A DNA stretch of 64,000 nt from Streptomyces yatensis (lineage in GTDB: Bacteria; Actinomycetota; Actinomycetes; Streptomycetales; Streptomycetaceae): the NCBI RefSeq assembly GCF_018069625.1, contig NZ_CP072941.1:8804001-8868000 (forward strand). Direction: 5' to 3'. The translations under genes were made by a program, and so were the position numbers. How positions within the stretch are numbered: position 1 is the first letter of the stretch; every line of letters begins with the position of its first letter. The notes under the pieces were generated by a model. It was not told where the DNA came from, ran no database searches, and saw only the letters and a program-made list of their open reading frames with translations. Positions 41,257 through 49,217 of the stretch are shown one piece after another.

Positions 41257-42042
41257 GTGAGCTTGAGGATCGTTGTCTGTGTGAAGTACGTGCCTGACGC
41301 CACCGGCGACCGGCACTTCGCCGAGGACCTGACCGTCGATCGCGACGATGTGGACGGTCTGCTCTCGGAGCTGGACGAGTACGCGGTCGAGCAGGCCCTC
41401 CAGATCGCGGAGGACGCTGACGAGGCGGAGATCACCGTGCTGACGGTCGGTCCGGAGGATGCCAAGGACGCGCTGCGCAAGGCGCTGTCGATGGGTGCGG
41501 ACAAGGCGGTGCATGTCGAGGACGACGATCTGCACGGCACCGACGCGCTGGGTACCTCGCTGGTGCTGGCCAAGGCGGTGGAGAAGACCGGGTATGACCT
41601 GGTGGTCTGCGGTATGGCGTCCACCGACGGCACGATGGGCGTGCTCCCGGCGATGCTGGCGGAGCGTCTGGGTGTGCCGCAGGTGTCGCTGCTGTCGGAG
41701 GTGTCGGTCGAGGACGGCACCGTGAAGGGGCGACGGGACGGCGACTCCGCGACCGAGCTGCTGGAGGCGCGGCTTCCGGCGGTGGTGTCGGTGACGGACC
41801 AGTCGGGTGAGGCGCGTTACCCGTCGTTCAAGGGCATCATGGCGGCGAAGAAGAAGCCGGTGGAGTCCTGGGACCTGGAGGACCTGGAGATCGAGTCGGG
41901 CGAGGTCGGTCTCGAGGGTGCGTGGACCGCGGTGGACGGTGCCACGGAGCGCCCGGCCCGTACGGCGGGCACGATCGTCAAGGACGAGGGCGAGGGCGGC
42001 AAGCAGCTCGCCGTCTTTCTCGCGGAGCGCAAGTTCATCTGA
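41257..42042 (+). CDS. etfB: Electron transfer flavoprotein subunit beta
   Basis: A 261-residue ETF beta subunit. It starts LRIVVCVKYVPDATGD and contains LDEYAVEQALQIAED and the recognition-loop region, where ETF docks to its dehydrogenases (AMLAERLGVPQVSLLSEV). With the alpha subunit it carries electrons from acyl-CoA dehydrogenases and similar enzymes to ETF-quinone oxidoreductase. GTG 41257 follows AGGAGAG. The alpha gene follows 81 bases downstream, so the pair forms an operon ended by the strong hairpin at 43112-43152. Codons favour GTG/CTG more than the neighbouring genes. Confidence 0.93.
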   Translation: MSLRIVVCVKYVPDATGDRHFAEDLTVDRDDVDGLLSELDEYAVEQALQIAEDADEAEITVLTVGPEDAKDALRKALSMGADKAVHVEDDDLHGTDALGTSLVLAKAVEKTGYDLVVCGMASTDGTMGVLPAMLAERLGVPQVSLLSEVSVEDGTVKGRRDGDSATELLEARLPAVVSVTDQSGEARYPSFKGIMAAKKKPVESWDLEDLEIESGEVGLEGAWTAVDGATERPARTAGTIVKDEGEGGKQLAVFLAERKFI

Positions 42043-42123
42043 TGCCGCCTGGCGGGTCGGAAGTTCGTCTGACCTGTTTCCCCCGCCCTCATTTCTTTCG
42101 CATGTCGCAGGAGAGCGATTCCC

Positions 42124-43086
42124 ATGGCTGAAGTCCTTGTCTACGTCGATCACGTGGACGGTGCCGTCCGCAAGCCCACTCTGGAGCTGCTGACCCTGGC
42201 CCGCCGTGTCGGCGAGCCCGTCGCGGTCGCGCTGGGTGCCGGTGCGGAGAGCACCGCGTCCGCTCTGGCCGAGCACGGTGCCGTGAAGGTGTTGACCGCT
42301 GACGCGCCCGAGTTCGCCGACTACCTCGTGGTCCCGAAGGTGGATGCGCTCCAGGCCGCGTATGAGGCCGTGTCGCCGGCCGCCGTGCTGTTTCCGTCCT
42401 CCGCGGAGGGCAAGGAGATCGCGGCGCGCCTCGCGGTCCGTATCGGGTCGGGCATCATCACCGACGCGGTGGATCTGGAGGCGGGTGAGGAGGGTCCGGT
42501 GGCGACGCAGTCGGTGTTCGCCGCGGCCTTCACGACCAAGTCCCGTGTCAGCAGGGGTACGCCGGTGATCACGGTGAAGCCGAACTCGGCGGCGGTGGAG
42601 GCCGCTCCGGCCGCGGGTGCGGTGGAGGCGCTGTCGGTGTCGTTCTCGGAGCAGGCGACGGGGACGAAGGTGGTGTCGCGTACGCCGCGTGAGTCGACGG
42701 GGCGTCCGGAGCTGACCGAGGCGGCGATCGTGGTTTCCGGTGGTCGTGGTGTGGGCGGTGCGGAGAACTTCCCCGTCGTCGAGGCGCTGGCCGACTCGCT
42801 GGGCGCGGCGGTGGGTGCTTCGCGTGCGGCGGTGGATGCGGGCTGGTATCCGCACACCAACCAGGTCGGGCAGACCGGTAAGACGGTCTCGCCGCAGCTG
42901 TACGTGGCGGCGGGTATCTCGGGTGCGATTCAGCACCGGGCCGGTATGCAGACCTCGAAGACGATCGTGGCGGTCAACAAGGACGCCGAGGCCCCGATCT
43001 TCGATCTGGTCGACTACGGCGTGGTGGGTGACCTCTTCGAGGTCGTCCCGCAGCTGACCGAAGAGGTCAAGACCCGCAAGGGCTGA
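42124..43086 (+). CDS. etfA: Electron transfer flavoprotein subunit alpha
   Basis: A 320-residue ETF alpha subunit. The C-terminal FAD-binding domain is clear: VVSGGRGVGGAENFPVVEAL, ASRAAVDAGWYPHTNQVGQT, GKTVSPQLYVAAGISGAIQH and IVAVNKDAEAPIFDLVDYGV are the standard blocks. The N-terminal half is a Rossmann-like domain that pairs with ETF beta. A GAGAG element precedes the ATG. The gene ends 25 bases before the large hairpin terminator. Confidence 0.94.
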   Translation: MAEVLVYVDHVDGAVRKPTLELLTLARRVGEPVAVALGAGAESTASALAEHGAVKVLTADAPEFADYLVVPKVDALQAAYEAVSPAAVLFPSSAEGKEIAARLAVRIGSGIITDAVDLEAGEEGPVATQSVFAAAFTTKSRVSRGTPVITVKPNSAAVEAAPAAGAVEALSVSFSEQATGTKVVSRTPRESTGRPELTEAAIVVSGGRGVGGAENFPVVEALADSLGAAVGASRAAVDAGWYPHTNQVGQTGKTVSPQLYVAAGISGAIQHRAGMQTSKTIVAVNKDAEAPIFDLVDYGVVGDLFEVVPQLTEEVKTRKG

Positions 43087-43111
43087 TCCTCCGCGATCCC
43101 CGCAGGGCATT

Positions 43112-43152
43112 CCGCGAGGCCCCGTACGCGATGCGCGTACGGGGCCTCGCGG
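43112..43152 (+). terminator. Very strong hairpin terminator after etfA
   Basis: CCGCGAGGCCCCGTACGCG pairs perfectly with its reverse complement over 19 bp with only a 3-base loop (ATG). It starts 25 bases past the etfA stop. There is no U-tract. Confidence 0.85.
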
Positions 43153-43199
43153 CTGCCGAAGGGGGTGTTGACCCGCCGTCGAACGCCCGGATAACTTCG

Positions 43200-43232
43200 C
43201 GCTACGGATCATCGTTTCCGTAGCGTGGAAAC
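43200..43232. promoter_or_regulatory. Overlapping inverted repeats upstream of the DUF6986 gene
   Basis: CGCTACGGA pairs with TCCGTAGCG (43200-43225, 8-base spacer). GTTTCC pairs with GGAAAC (43214-43232, 7-base spacer). The two dyads share the same bases, 36 bases before the start codon, so they may be one complex operator or two competing sites. Confidence 0.5.
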
Positions 43233-43267
43233 AAGCTGGGTTCGGTGGGAAGGGCGGAGGAGCGGAC

Positions 43268-44557
43268 ATGAAGCCTCAGGAGACCGTGCCGACCAGCCTG
43301 CCCGGTGCCGTACGGGCGTCGATCGCCGACTCCCTCGCCGCCGTCGACGCCGAGCTCGCCCGCCGCTACCCCGGCGACCCCGGCACCCGCCAGCCCGTCC
43401 ACACCGTCTACGTGCCCGCCGACCTCCTTACCGTCACCACCGTGCGCGACTGGGGCGACCAGGCACTGGCCGCCCTCGACCGGCACGCGCCCGACGCCGA
43501 CTCCTTCGCCGCCGTCCTCGGCCTCCCCGACGACCTCGCCGAACCCGTCCACGCCCGGGTGCGGGCCAAGCTGGAGCGCGAGCCCGTGGAGGATCTGCGC
43601 ATCGACTTCGAGGACGGCTACGGCCCGCGCCCCGACGCCGAGGAGGACGCCGCGGCCGCCCGCGCCGCCTCGCTCCTCGCGGCCGCCTGCGCGGAGGGCG
43701 GCGCGCCCCCCTATGCGGGCATCCGCATGAAGTGCATGGAGGCCGCCGTACGCGACCGCGGCATCCGCACCCTCGACATCTTCCTCACCGGGCTGATGGC
43801 CGCCGGCGGACTGCCGGACGGCCTCGTGCTCACCCTCCCCAAGGTGACGTATGCCGAGCAGGTCACCGCCATGGTCCGGCTGTGCGAGGAGTTCGAGAAG
43901 GCGCGCGGGCTCGCCCCGGGCCGCATCGGCTTCGAGATCCAGATCGAGACCACCCAGGCCATCCTCGGCTCGGACGGCCGGGCCACCGTCGCCCGGATGA
44001 TCGACGCCGCCGAGGGGCGCGCCACCGGACTGCACTACGGCACCTTCGACTACAGCGCCTCCTGCGGGGTCGGCGCCGCCCACCAGTCCATGGACCACCC
44101 CGTCGCCGACCACGCCAAGGCCGTGATGCAGGTCGCCGCCGCCGGCACCGGCGTACGGCTCTCCGACGGCTCGACCAACGTCCTGCCCGTCGGCCCCACC
44201 GAGCGGGTCCACGATGCCTGGCGGCTCCACCACCGCCTGGTCCGGCGGTCCCTGGCGCGCGCGTACTACCAGGGCTGGGACATGCACCCCGGCCATCTCC
44301 CCACCCGCTACGCCGCCGTCTACGCGTTCTACCGCGAGGGCCTGGAGGCAGCGGCGGAACGGCTCGCCGCGTATGTGGACCGTACGGCCGGAGGCACCGG
44401 CATCGCCGACGAACCGGCCACCGCCAAGGCGCTCAGCGGCCATCTGGTACGTGGGCTGGACTGCGGGGCGCTCGACGGCGCCGAGGTCGAGCGGCTGACC
44501 GGCCTCGGCCGCGCCGAACTCGACGCGCTGGCGGGGCGGGCCCCTGCCGCGTCCTGA
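43268..44557 (+). CDS. DUF6986 (HpcH/HpaI aldolase / citrate-lyase-like) protein
   Basis: A 429-residue TIM-barrel protein of the citrate lyase beta/HpcH-HpaI group. The Mg/CoA-type active-site features are visible: IDFEDGYGPRPDAEED, RMKCMEAAVRDRG, FEIQIETTQAIL and HYGTFDYSASCGVG. It should cleave or form a carbon-carbon bond of a 2-oxo acid or acyl-CoA, exact substrate unknown. Relatives in streptomycetes tend, from memory, to sit with purine/allantoin-glyoxylate genes, but none are here. ATG 43268 follows GGAGGAG. Two overlapping inverted repeats lie just upstream. Confidence 0.83.
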   Translation: MKPQETVPTSLPGAVRASIADSLAAVDAELARRYPGDPGTRQPVHTVYVPADLLTVTTVRDWGDQALAALDRHAPDADSFAAVLGLPDDLAEPVHARVRAKLEREPVEDLRIDFEDGYGPRPDAEEDAAAARAASLLAAACAEGGAPPYAGIRMKCMEAAVRDRGIRTLDIFLTGLMAAGGLPDGLVLTLPKVTYAEQVTAMVRLCEEFEKARGLAPGRIGFEIQIETTQAILGSDGRATVARMIDAAEGRATGLHYGTFDYSASCGVGAAHQSMDHPVADHAKAVMQVAAAGTGVRLSDGSTNVLPVGPTERVHDAWRLHHRLVRRSLARAYYQGWDMHPGHLPTRYAAVYAFYREGLEAAAERLAAYVDRTAGGTGIADEPATAKALSGHLVRGLDCGALDGAEVERLTGLGRAELDALAGRAPAAS

Positions 44558-44880
44558 CCTCGGCAAGTCGATCGGTTCCGTCGGTCCGCCGGGGCTCGCA
44601 GATCGGCGGAAGCCAGCTCATCTGCCGGAGGCTGCGGGCCCGTTGGAGCCCGCGCGTCTGTTGGAGCCTGCGGGCCTGTTGGAGTCCGCAGTTCGGTGGG
44701 CGCTTGTCGACTTGCGGGAGCCGTAGACCCGACTGAGTCCGCCCGTCCGCCGGGGCCCACCGCGCCGGAGTCCACAGTTCCACCCGGTCCGCCGCGCCCG
44801 CTGATCCGCTTGGCCATATCCGCTCACCCGCACGTGTCACCCGGGATGCGGCCCCGCCCGAGAAGGCGGGAGATGGGTTC
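44558..44880. other. Intergenic region with 18-base tandem repeats
   Basis: This 323-base gap carries no convincing gene. At 44634-44687 three direct 18-base units follow each other, each ending GTTGGAGCC or a close variant, and a fourth degenerate unit extends to 44705. The remainder is compositionally similar but less regular. A weak ribosome-binding site for the next gene is at its right end. Confidence 0.7.
44634..44705. repeat. 18-bp tandem repeat, three to four units
   Basis: Units at 44634-44651, 44652-44669 and 44670-44687 share the core GTTGGAG at a fixed 18-base period, with a decayed fourth copy to 44705. Confidence 0.75.
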
Positions 44881-46092
44881 ATGGCCAGAAGCGCCGTGTC
44901 GGCCCTGCTGATCCTGCTCGGTTGCCTGCTCGTACCGGTGTCCGTGCTGACGGTGTGGGTCCACGACATCGTCCTGGACACCGACCGCTACGTGGCGACG
45001 GTCGCCCCGCTGGCTCAGGACCCGGCGATCCAGGACACCGCCGTGGACCAGGTCAGCGAGGCCGTCGACATCCGCCACAACAGCCGGGAGGTCACCGCCG
45101 ACATCGCCTCCTGGCTGCGCGCCCACGGCCTTCCGGAACGGGCCGCCGACACCATCGAGGGGCTGGCCCCGCAACTGGACTCGGCCCTGGACCAGGCGGT
45201 GCGGAAGGTGGCGGCCCATATCGTACGCAGTGAGCAGTTCCCCGCCGTGTGGACCGGCGCCAACCGGGCCGCGCACACCGCCGTCGTGGGTGCCCTCACC
45301 GGTAAGGGCGGCGGGCCGGTCGGCGTCGAGGGCCACACCGTCACCCTCAACGTCGGCGCCGCAGTGGAGCGGGTCAGACAGCAGCTCGTGGACGCCGGGC
45401 TGCCCGCGGTGACCGGCATCCCCGACATCCACCAGCGGCTCGTCCTCTTCCACTCCGACCGGCTCGACACCATCCGACGGTCGGCGCGCATCCTCGACCT
45501 GGCGGGCAACTGGCTGCCCGCGCTGACGGTGATGCTCGGCGGCACCGGAGTGCTGCTCGCCCACCGGCGCCGCCGGGCGCTCGCCCGCGCGGCCCTGGGC
45601 ACCGCGCTCGCCTCCCTCGCCCTGGCGCTGGTTCTCGCGGTGGGCCGTCGCTACTACCTCGACCATGTGCCGGCGAGCGTGCTGTCCAGGGAGGCCGCCT
45701 CGGTCCTCTTCGACACGGTGGTGCGCTTTTTGCGGGTCACCGTGCTCACCGTGCTGGTGCTCGGCGTCGTGGTCGCGCTCGGCGCCTATCTCGTCGGCCC
45801 CGGTCGGCTGCCGAGCAGGGTACGCGGCACGGCCGAGGTCCTCGCCGACAGCGCCGCTCGCTGGGGCGCCGCCCATGGGATGCGTACCGGCCGGGCGGGC
45901 ATCTGGACCGCGGACCACCGGCGGGGACTGACGACGGCGGCTCTGCTGGTGCCGGTCGCGGTGTTCGCCCTGTGGAACCACCCCACCGTGCTGACGGTGC
46001 TCTTCCTGGTGCTGATCCTGCTGGCCGCCCTCGCGGTGATCGCCCTCCTGGCCGCCACGGGCCGCACGGGGGCGCATGGCAGGGGCCGTTAG
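44881..46092 (+). CDS. Actinobacterial membrane protein of unknown function
   Basis: A 403-residue protein with an N-terminal helix (about 7-29), an extracytoplasmic domain of about 170 residues, then four to five more helices. The ectodomain begins DTDRYVATVAPLAQDPAIQD, a stretch common to a family of uncharacterised streptomycete membrane proteins, and contains RSEQFPAVWTGANRAAHTAVV and a lipid-binding-like amphipathic segment. The C-terminal half is very hydrophobic with Arg-rich cytoplasmic loops. ATG 44881 follows GGCGGGAGA. No catalytic motif is recognisable and the neighbours give no clear hint. Confidence 0.78.
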   Translation: MARSAVSALLILLGCLLVPVSVLTVWVHDIVLDTDRYVATVAPLAQDPAIQDTAVDQVSEAVDIRHNSREVTADIASWLRAHGLPERAADTIEGLAPQLDSALDQAVRKVAAHIVRSEQFPAVWTGANRAAHTAVVGALTGKGGGPVGVEGHTVTLNVGAAVERVRQQLVDAGLPAVTGIPDIHQRLVLFHSDRLDTIRRSARILDLAGNWLPALTVMLGGTGVLLAHRRRRALARAALGTALASLALALVLAVGRRYYLDHVPASVLSREAASVLFDTVVRFLRVTVLTVLVLGVVVALGAYLVGPGRLPSRVRGTAEVLADSAARWGAAHGMRTGRAGIWTADHRRGLTTAALLVPVAVFALWNHPTVLTVLFLVLILLAALAVIALLAATGRTGAHGRGR

Positions 46093-46140
46093 GGGCCACG
46101 AGCCGTCAGGGGGGCAGACCTCAGGTGGCGGGGGGAGGCC

Positions 46141-46773
46141 TCAGGGAGTCAGGATGAGCACGATGAAGATCAGGCATGCGGCGACATTGACCACCCAGCT
46201 ATGGGTGGCGAGCCACTCCCGGAGCCGTGGCATCGCGCGTCGCGCCCGGTCGCCGAGGAGGAGGTAGACCAGCAGCGGCAGCGCCGCGATCAGTACGGTG
46301 GCGCCGATGAACGGCAGCGCCGCCGCCAACCCCGCCCGGTGCTGCTCCAGATTCGCCCCTACGGTCAGCATGACCACGATGTCGGACGGCATGAGCAGGA
46401 TGATCAGCAAGCCGGTCGTGAGCGCCTTACGGGGACCGGCTTCCATCAGCGCGCCCAGCCACTTCGGCGGCTCGACCGTCCGCCGCCGCACCACGTTCTT
46501 GACAGCGACCAGTGCCAACAGCCCCACCAGCACCAGCTGTACGACCGACGCGGCCGATCCCCGGTGGTCCGGACTGCCCGGCGAGACCACCTGCCCCAGC
46601 AGCCCGCACAGCCACCGGGCGAGAGCGACCCCCGCCGCGGTCGCGACCGCCACCCCGAGCAGAAACGCCAGGGACACCCGCACCGGCCGCGCGGTGGTCA
46701 CCAGGATGACCGCGGCCACGATCTGAGGACCGGCCATCATGGTGACGGCCAGCGGGAGAATCTGGAGATCCAC
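46141..46773 (-). CDS. GAP family membrane protein
   Basis: A 210-residue polytopic membrane protein with six helices, resembling the GAP (Sap, sulfolipid-addressing) and LysE-like exporter group. Features are ILPLAVTMMAGPQIVAAVIL at the start, LGALMEAGPRKALTTGLLII in the middle and ATHSWVVNVAACLIFIVLIL at the end. In mycobacteria GAP proteins help to move glycolipids to the surface; the substrate here is unknown. GTG 46773 is chosen at the start of the first helix with GGAAGGG upstream. Divergent from the SHOCT protein gene. Confidence 0.78.
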   Translation of the reverse strand: MDLQILPLAVTMMAGPQIVAAVILVTTARPVRVSLAFLLGVAVATAAGVALARWLCGLLGQVVSPGSPDHRGSAASVVQLVLVGLLALVAVKNVVRRRTVEPPKWLGALMEAGPRKALTTGLLIILLMPSDIVVMLTVGANLEQHRAGLAAALPFIGATVLIAALPLLVYLLLGDRARRAMPRLREWLATHSWVVNVAACLIFIVLILTP

Positions 46774-46947
46774 GGCCGCCTGCCCTTCCAGCCCGCGTCG
46801 CCCGATCACCCTCCGGACTCCCAGTTCTACGCACGGCCCGCCGCCACGGCATCCGGCGCTGCGCCGACCGTGGCGCCGTAAGCTGAAGGCGTGGGGCCCG
46901 GCGGGGTGCTCACGGCCGCGCCGGGCGTGGCCGACGGGAGGCTGACG

Positions 46948-47331
46948 ATGACCTACCCATTGCTGAATGTTTTCCTGACCACGATGTGGGTCTTTCTCTG
47001 GATCCTCTGGCTGGCGCTTCTGTTCCGTGTCTTCACCGACCTCTTCCGTGACGACTCGCTGAGCGGCTGGGCCAAGGCGGGCTGGACCGTCTTCGCCCTC
47101 CTGCTGCCCTTCCTCGGGGTCTTCGTGTACCTGGTGGCACGGGGGCGGGGCATGGGCATGCGCGAGGTGAAGCGTGCCGAGCAGGCGGAGAAGGACTTCC
47201 GGGAGTTCATGCGCACGACCGCCACCACCGGCCGGGCGGAGGAGCTCGAACATCTCGTGGAGCTCAAGAACCACGGCGAGCTCACGCCCGAGGAGTACGA
47301 GCGGGCCAAGGCCAAGGTCCTGGCGGCTTGA
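46948..47331 (+). CDS. PLDc_N and SHOCT domain membrane protein
   Basis: A 127-residue protein with two helices (about 5-27 and 45-67) forming a PLDc_N-type membrane hairpin, a basic linker, and a C-terminal SHOCT motif (LEHLVELKNHGELTPEEYER). SHOCT segments are short oligomerisation or membrane-associated units of unknown specific function. ATG 46948 has GGGAGG 6 bases upstream. The stop codon lies within a 20-base tandem repeat (47328-47367), and the gene converges on a lipoprotein gene. Confidence 0.85.
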   Translation: MTYPLLNVFLTTMWVFLWILWLALLFRVFTDLFRDDSLSGWAKAGWTVFALLLPFLGVFVYLVARGRGMGMREVKRAEQAEKDFREFMRTTATTGRAEELEHLVELKNHGELTPEEYERAKAKVLAA

Positions 47332-47367
47332 ACGAACCGTCGGCACCTTGAACGCACCATCGGCACC
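47328..47367 (+). repeat. 20-base tandem repeat over the SHOCT gene stop
   Basis: Two 20-base units (47328-47347, 47348-47367), both starting TTGAACG and ending TCGGCACC, differ at two positions. The first includes the TGA stop codon. Confidence 0.75.
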
Positions 47368-47395
47368 GCGGTGATCAGTACCGCACCGCGGTGCC
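47362..47395. terminator. Bidirectional hairpin between convergent genes
   Basis: GGCACCGCGGT and its reverse complement form an 11-bp stem around a 12-base loop. It lies between the SHOCT gene and the convergent lipoprotein gene and includes the latter's stop codon. Confidence 0.6.
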
Positions 47396-47827
47396 CACCT
47401 GTGCCGTGGTGCGGCCGGTGAGCTTGCGGTGGCTGCGGGCGGTGGCCCTGGTGGGCCGGTGCGGGGGCACCTTGGACAGGTGCAGGACGACGGCGTCGAC
47501 CAAGTCCCCGCTCCCGTTGCGGAAGTTGACCTCGATGGCGTAGTTGGCCGCGTGCTTGCCCCCGTTGGTGACGGTCAGCGGTGCCACGGCCCGCCCCGCG
47601 CCGTCGCGGGTCACCCGGCCGGCCCGCACCTCGCGCTTGGCCTGGGAGCCACCCTTGATCTTGCCCAGCTCGGCCTGGGCCGACGCCTTCGCGGAGGCGA
47701 TCGCGGCGGAGGCCCGGGACACTTGGGACGACGGGGCGCCCCCGTCGTCCGAACAGCCGACGGCGGCCGGCGCCAGCACGGCCATGAGGCTCACCGCGCA
47801 GATCGTCCGCGTTCGGCGCCCGCTCAT
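47375..47827 (-). CDS. Lipoprotein with FxLYD-like domain
   Basis: A 150-residue lipoprotein. A signal peptide ends in the lipobox PAAVGC. Residues about 35-65 are a helical Ala/Lys-rich stalk, and the C-terminal part (PLTVTNGGKHAANYAIEVNF, then GDLVDAVVLHLSKV) matches the FxLYD immunoglobulin-like fold seen in secreted actinobacterial and archaeal proteins. Function unknown; probably an adhesion or envelope-associated role. ATG 47827 has GAGGGAGA upstream. Confidence 0.75.
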   Translation of the reverse strand: MSGRRTRTICAVSLMAVLAPAAVGCSDDGGAPSSQVSRASAAIASAKASAQAELGKIKGGSQAKREVRAGRVTRDGAGRAVAPLTVTNGGKHAANYAIEVNFRNGSGDLVDAVVLHLSKVPPHRPTRATARSHRKLTGRTTAQVGTAVRY

Positions 47828-48010
47828 CGCGTCTCCCTCGTTCCGTCGGCCGGGGTCCCGGGCCCTCCGCATCCACCCTCGGGGCGGTGGGGGGCCGGGG
47901 CAACCGGAGCGGGGCCGTTCAGGCGTTCGGGGGAAAACGCGCCGTTCGGGGAACGGCCACAGCGCGCGGCGGAAGGCCGGTCAGGGGCGTCGCGCGCGGG
48001 GGCAGGCCGG

Positions 48011-49072
48011 TCAGGGGGTGGACGTCGTGGGCGGGGGCAGTTCGCCCGAGCCGCGCGGGATCAGCCGGGTCGGCAGGACGACCCGCTGGGGGTCCCCGCC
48101 CGCGCCGTCGAGGCGGCGGAAGAGCAGATCGGCGGCGGTGCGGCCGAGCTGGGCCGAGTCCTGGGCTATGACGGTGATCCCGGGGGAGAGCAGATCGGCG
48201 AGCTCGAAGTCGTCGAAGCCGACGAGGGCCACCGGCGCGGCGGGTGCGGGGCGCTCGGCCAGGACCCGTACGACCGTGACCGTGACCCGGTTGTTGCCCG
48301 CGAAGAGCGCGGTGACCGGCTCGGCGGCGTTCAGCATCGCGGTGGCCGCGGCCCGGACCCGCTCCGGATCGGTGGGGCCGGGCGAGACCCAGGCGTCATG
48401 GACCGGCAGCCCGGCCTCGCTCATCGCCGCGTGATAGCCGCGCAGCCGCTCGGCGGCGGTGTGGATGCCCGGCAGGTCGCCGAGGAAGCCGATCCGGCGG
48501 TGGCCGTGGGCGATCAGATGGGCGACGGCGTCGCGGGAACCGCCGAAGCTGTCGGCGAGGACGGCGTCGGCGCCGACCCGGCCCGCGGGCCGGTCGACGA
48601 AGACGGTGGCGATTCCGGCCGCCATCTCGGGGGCCAGATAGCGGTGGTCATGGCCGGCCGGGATGATGACGAGGCCGTCGACCCGGCGCGCGCACAGGGC
48701 GAGCACCAGCTCCTGCTCGCGCTCGGGGTCCTCCGCGCTGGACCCGTTGATCAGCAGCGCGCCATGGGCTCGGGCGACCTCCTCGACGGCGCGGCTCAGC
48801 GGACCGTAGAAGGGATCGGCCAGATCCTCCAGGACCAGTCCGATGCTCGCCGTACGGCCCTTGCGCAGAATGCGGGCGCTGTCGTTGCGGCGGAAGCCGA
48901 GTGCGGTGATGGCCTCCTGGACGCGGCGCTCGGTGTCGGGGGTGACGCCCGGTTCGCCGTTGACCACTCTGGAGACGGTTTTGAGGCCGACCCCGGCCCG
49001 TGCGGCGACATCCTTCATAGTGGGCCGGGTGCCGTAACGGCGGGTGGCGGTGCTCGGGGCGGTGTCGGTCAC
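48011..49072 (-). CDS. LacI family transcriptional regulator
   Basis: A 353-residue repressor. The N-terminal helix-turn-helix is MKDVAARAGVGLKTVSRVVN with the hinge after RRNDSARILRKGRT. The ligand-binding domain has GLVLEDLADPFYG, NGSSAEDPEREQELVLAL and LVGFDDFELADLLSPGIT, as in sugar-binding LacI regulators. GTG 49072 gives a 22-residue preamble, with GGGACGAG upstream. It is divergent from a ROK-family gene with the perfect dyad GACAACGTTGTC between them, so it very probably represses itself and that kinase gene in response to a sugar. Confidence 0.9.
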   Translation of the reverse strand: MTDTAPSTATRRYGTRPTMKDVAARAGVGLKTVSRVVNGEPGVTPDTERRVQEAITALGFRRNDSARILRKGRTASIGLVLEDLADPFYGPLSRAVEEVARAHGALLINGSSAEDPEREQELVLALCARRVDGLVIIPAGHDHRYLAPEMAAGIATVFVDRPAGRVGADAVLADSFGGSRDAVAHLIAHGHRRIGFLGDLPGIHTAAERLRGYHAAMSEAGLPVHDAWVSPGPTDPERVRAAATAMLNAAEPVTALFAGNNRVTVTVVRVLAERPAPAAPVALVGFDDFELADLLSPGITVIAQDSAQLGRTAADLLFRRLDGAGGDPQRVVLPTRLIPRGSGELPPPTTSTP

Positions 49073-49130
49073 AGTGCGCTCGTCCCGTCGCTGGTCGTCG
49101 TGGGGGAGGGAGTGACGAGCATAGCCCCTG

Positions 49131-49142
49131 GACAACGTTGTC
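49131..49142. promoter_or_regulatory. LacI-type palindromic operator
   Basis: GACAACGTTGTC is a perfect 12-bp palindrome with a central CG, the form bound by many LacI-family regulators. It lies in the shared 145-base promoter region, and a related half-site (CTGTTGTC) follows at about 49155-49162. Confidence 0.7.
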
Positions 49143-49217
49143 AGCGGCGGGAAGACTGTTGTCGCACACTGAACACGCCCATGCCCACCAGCATGCCCAC
49201 CAGGAGAGTCGACACCT

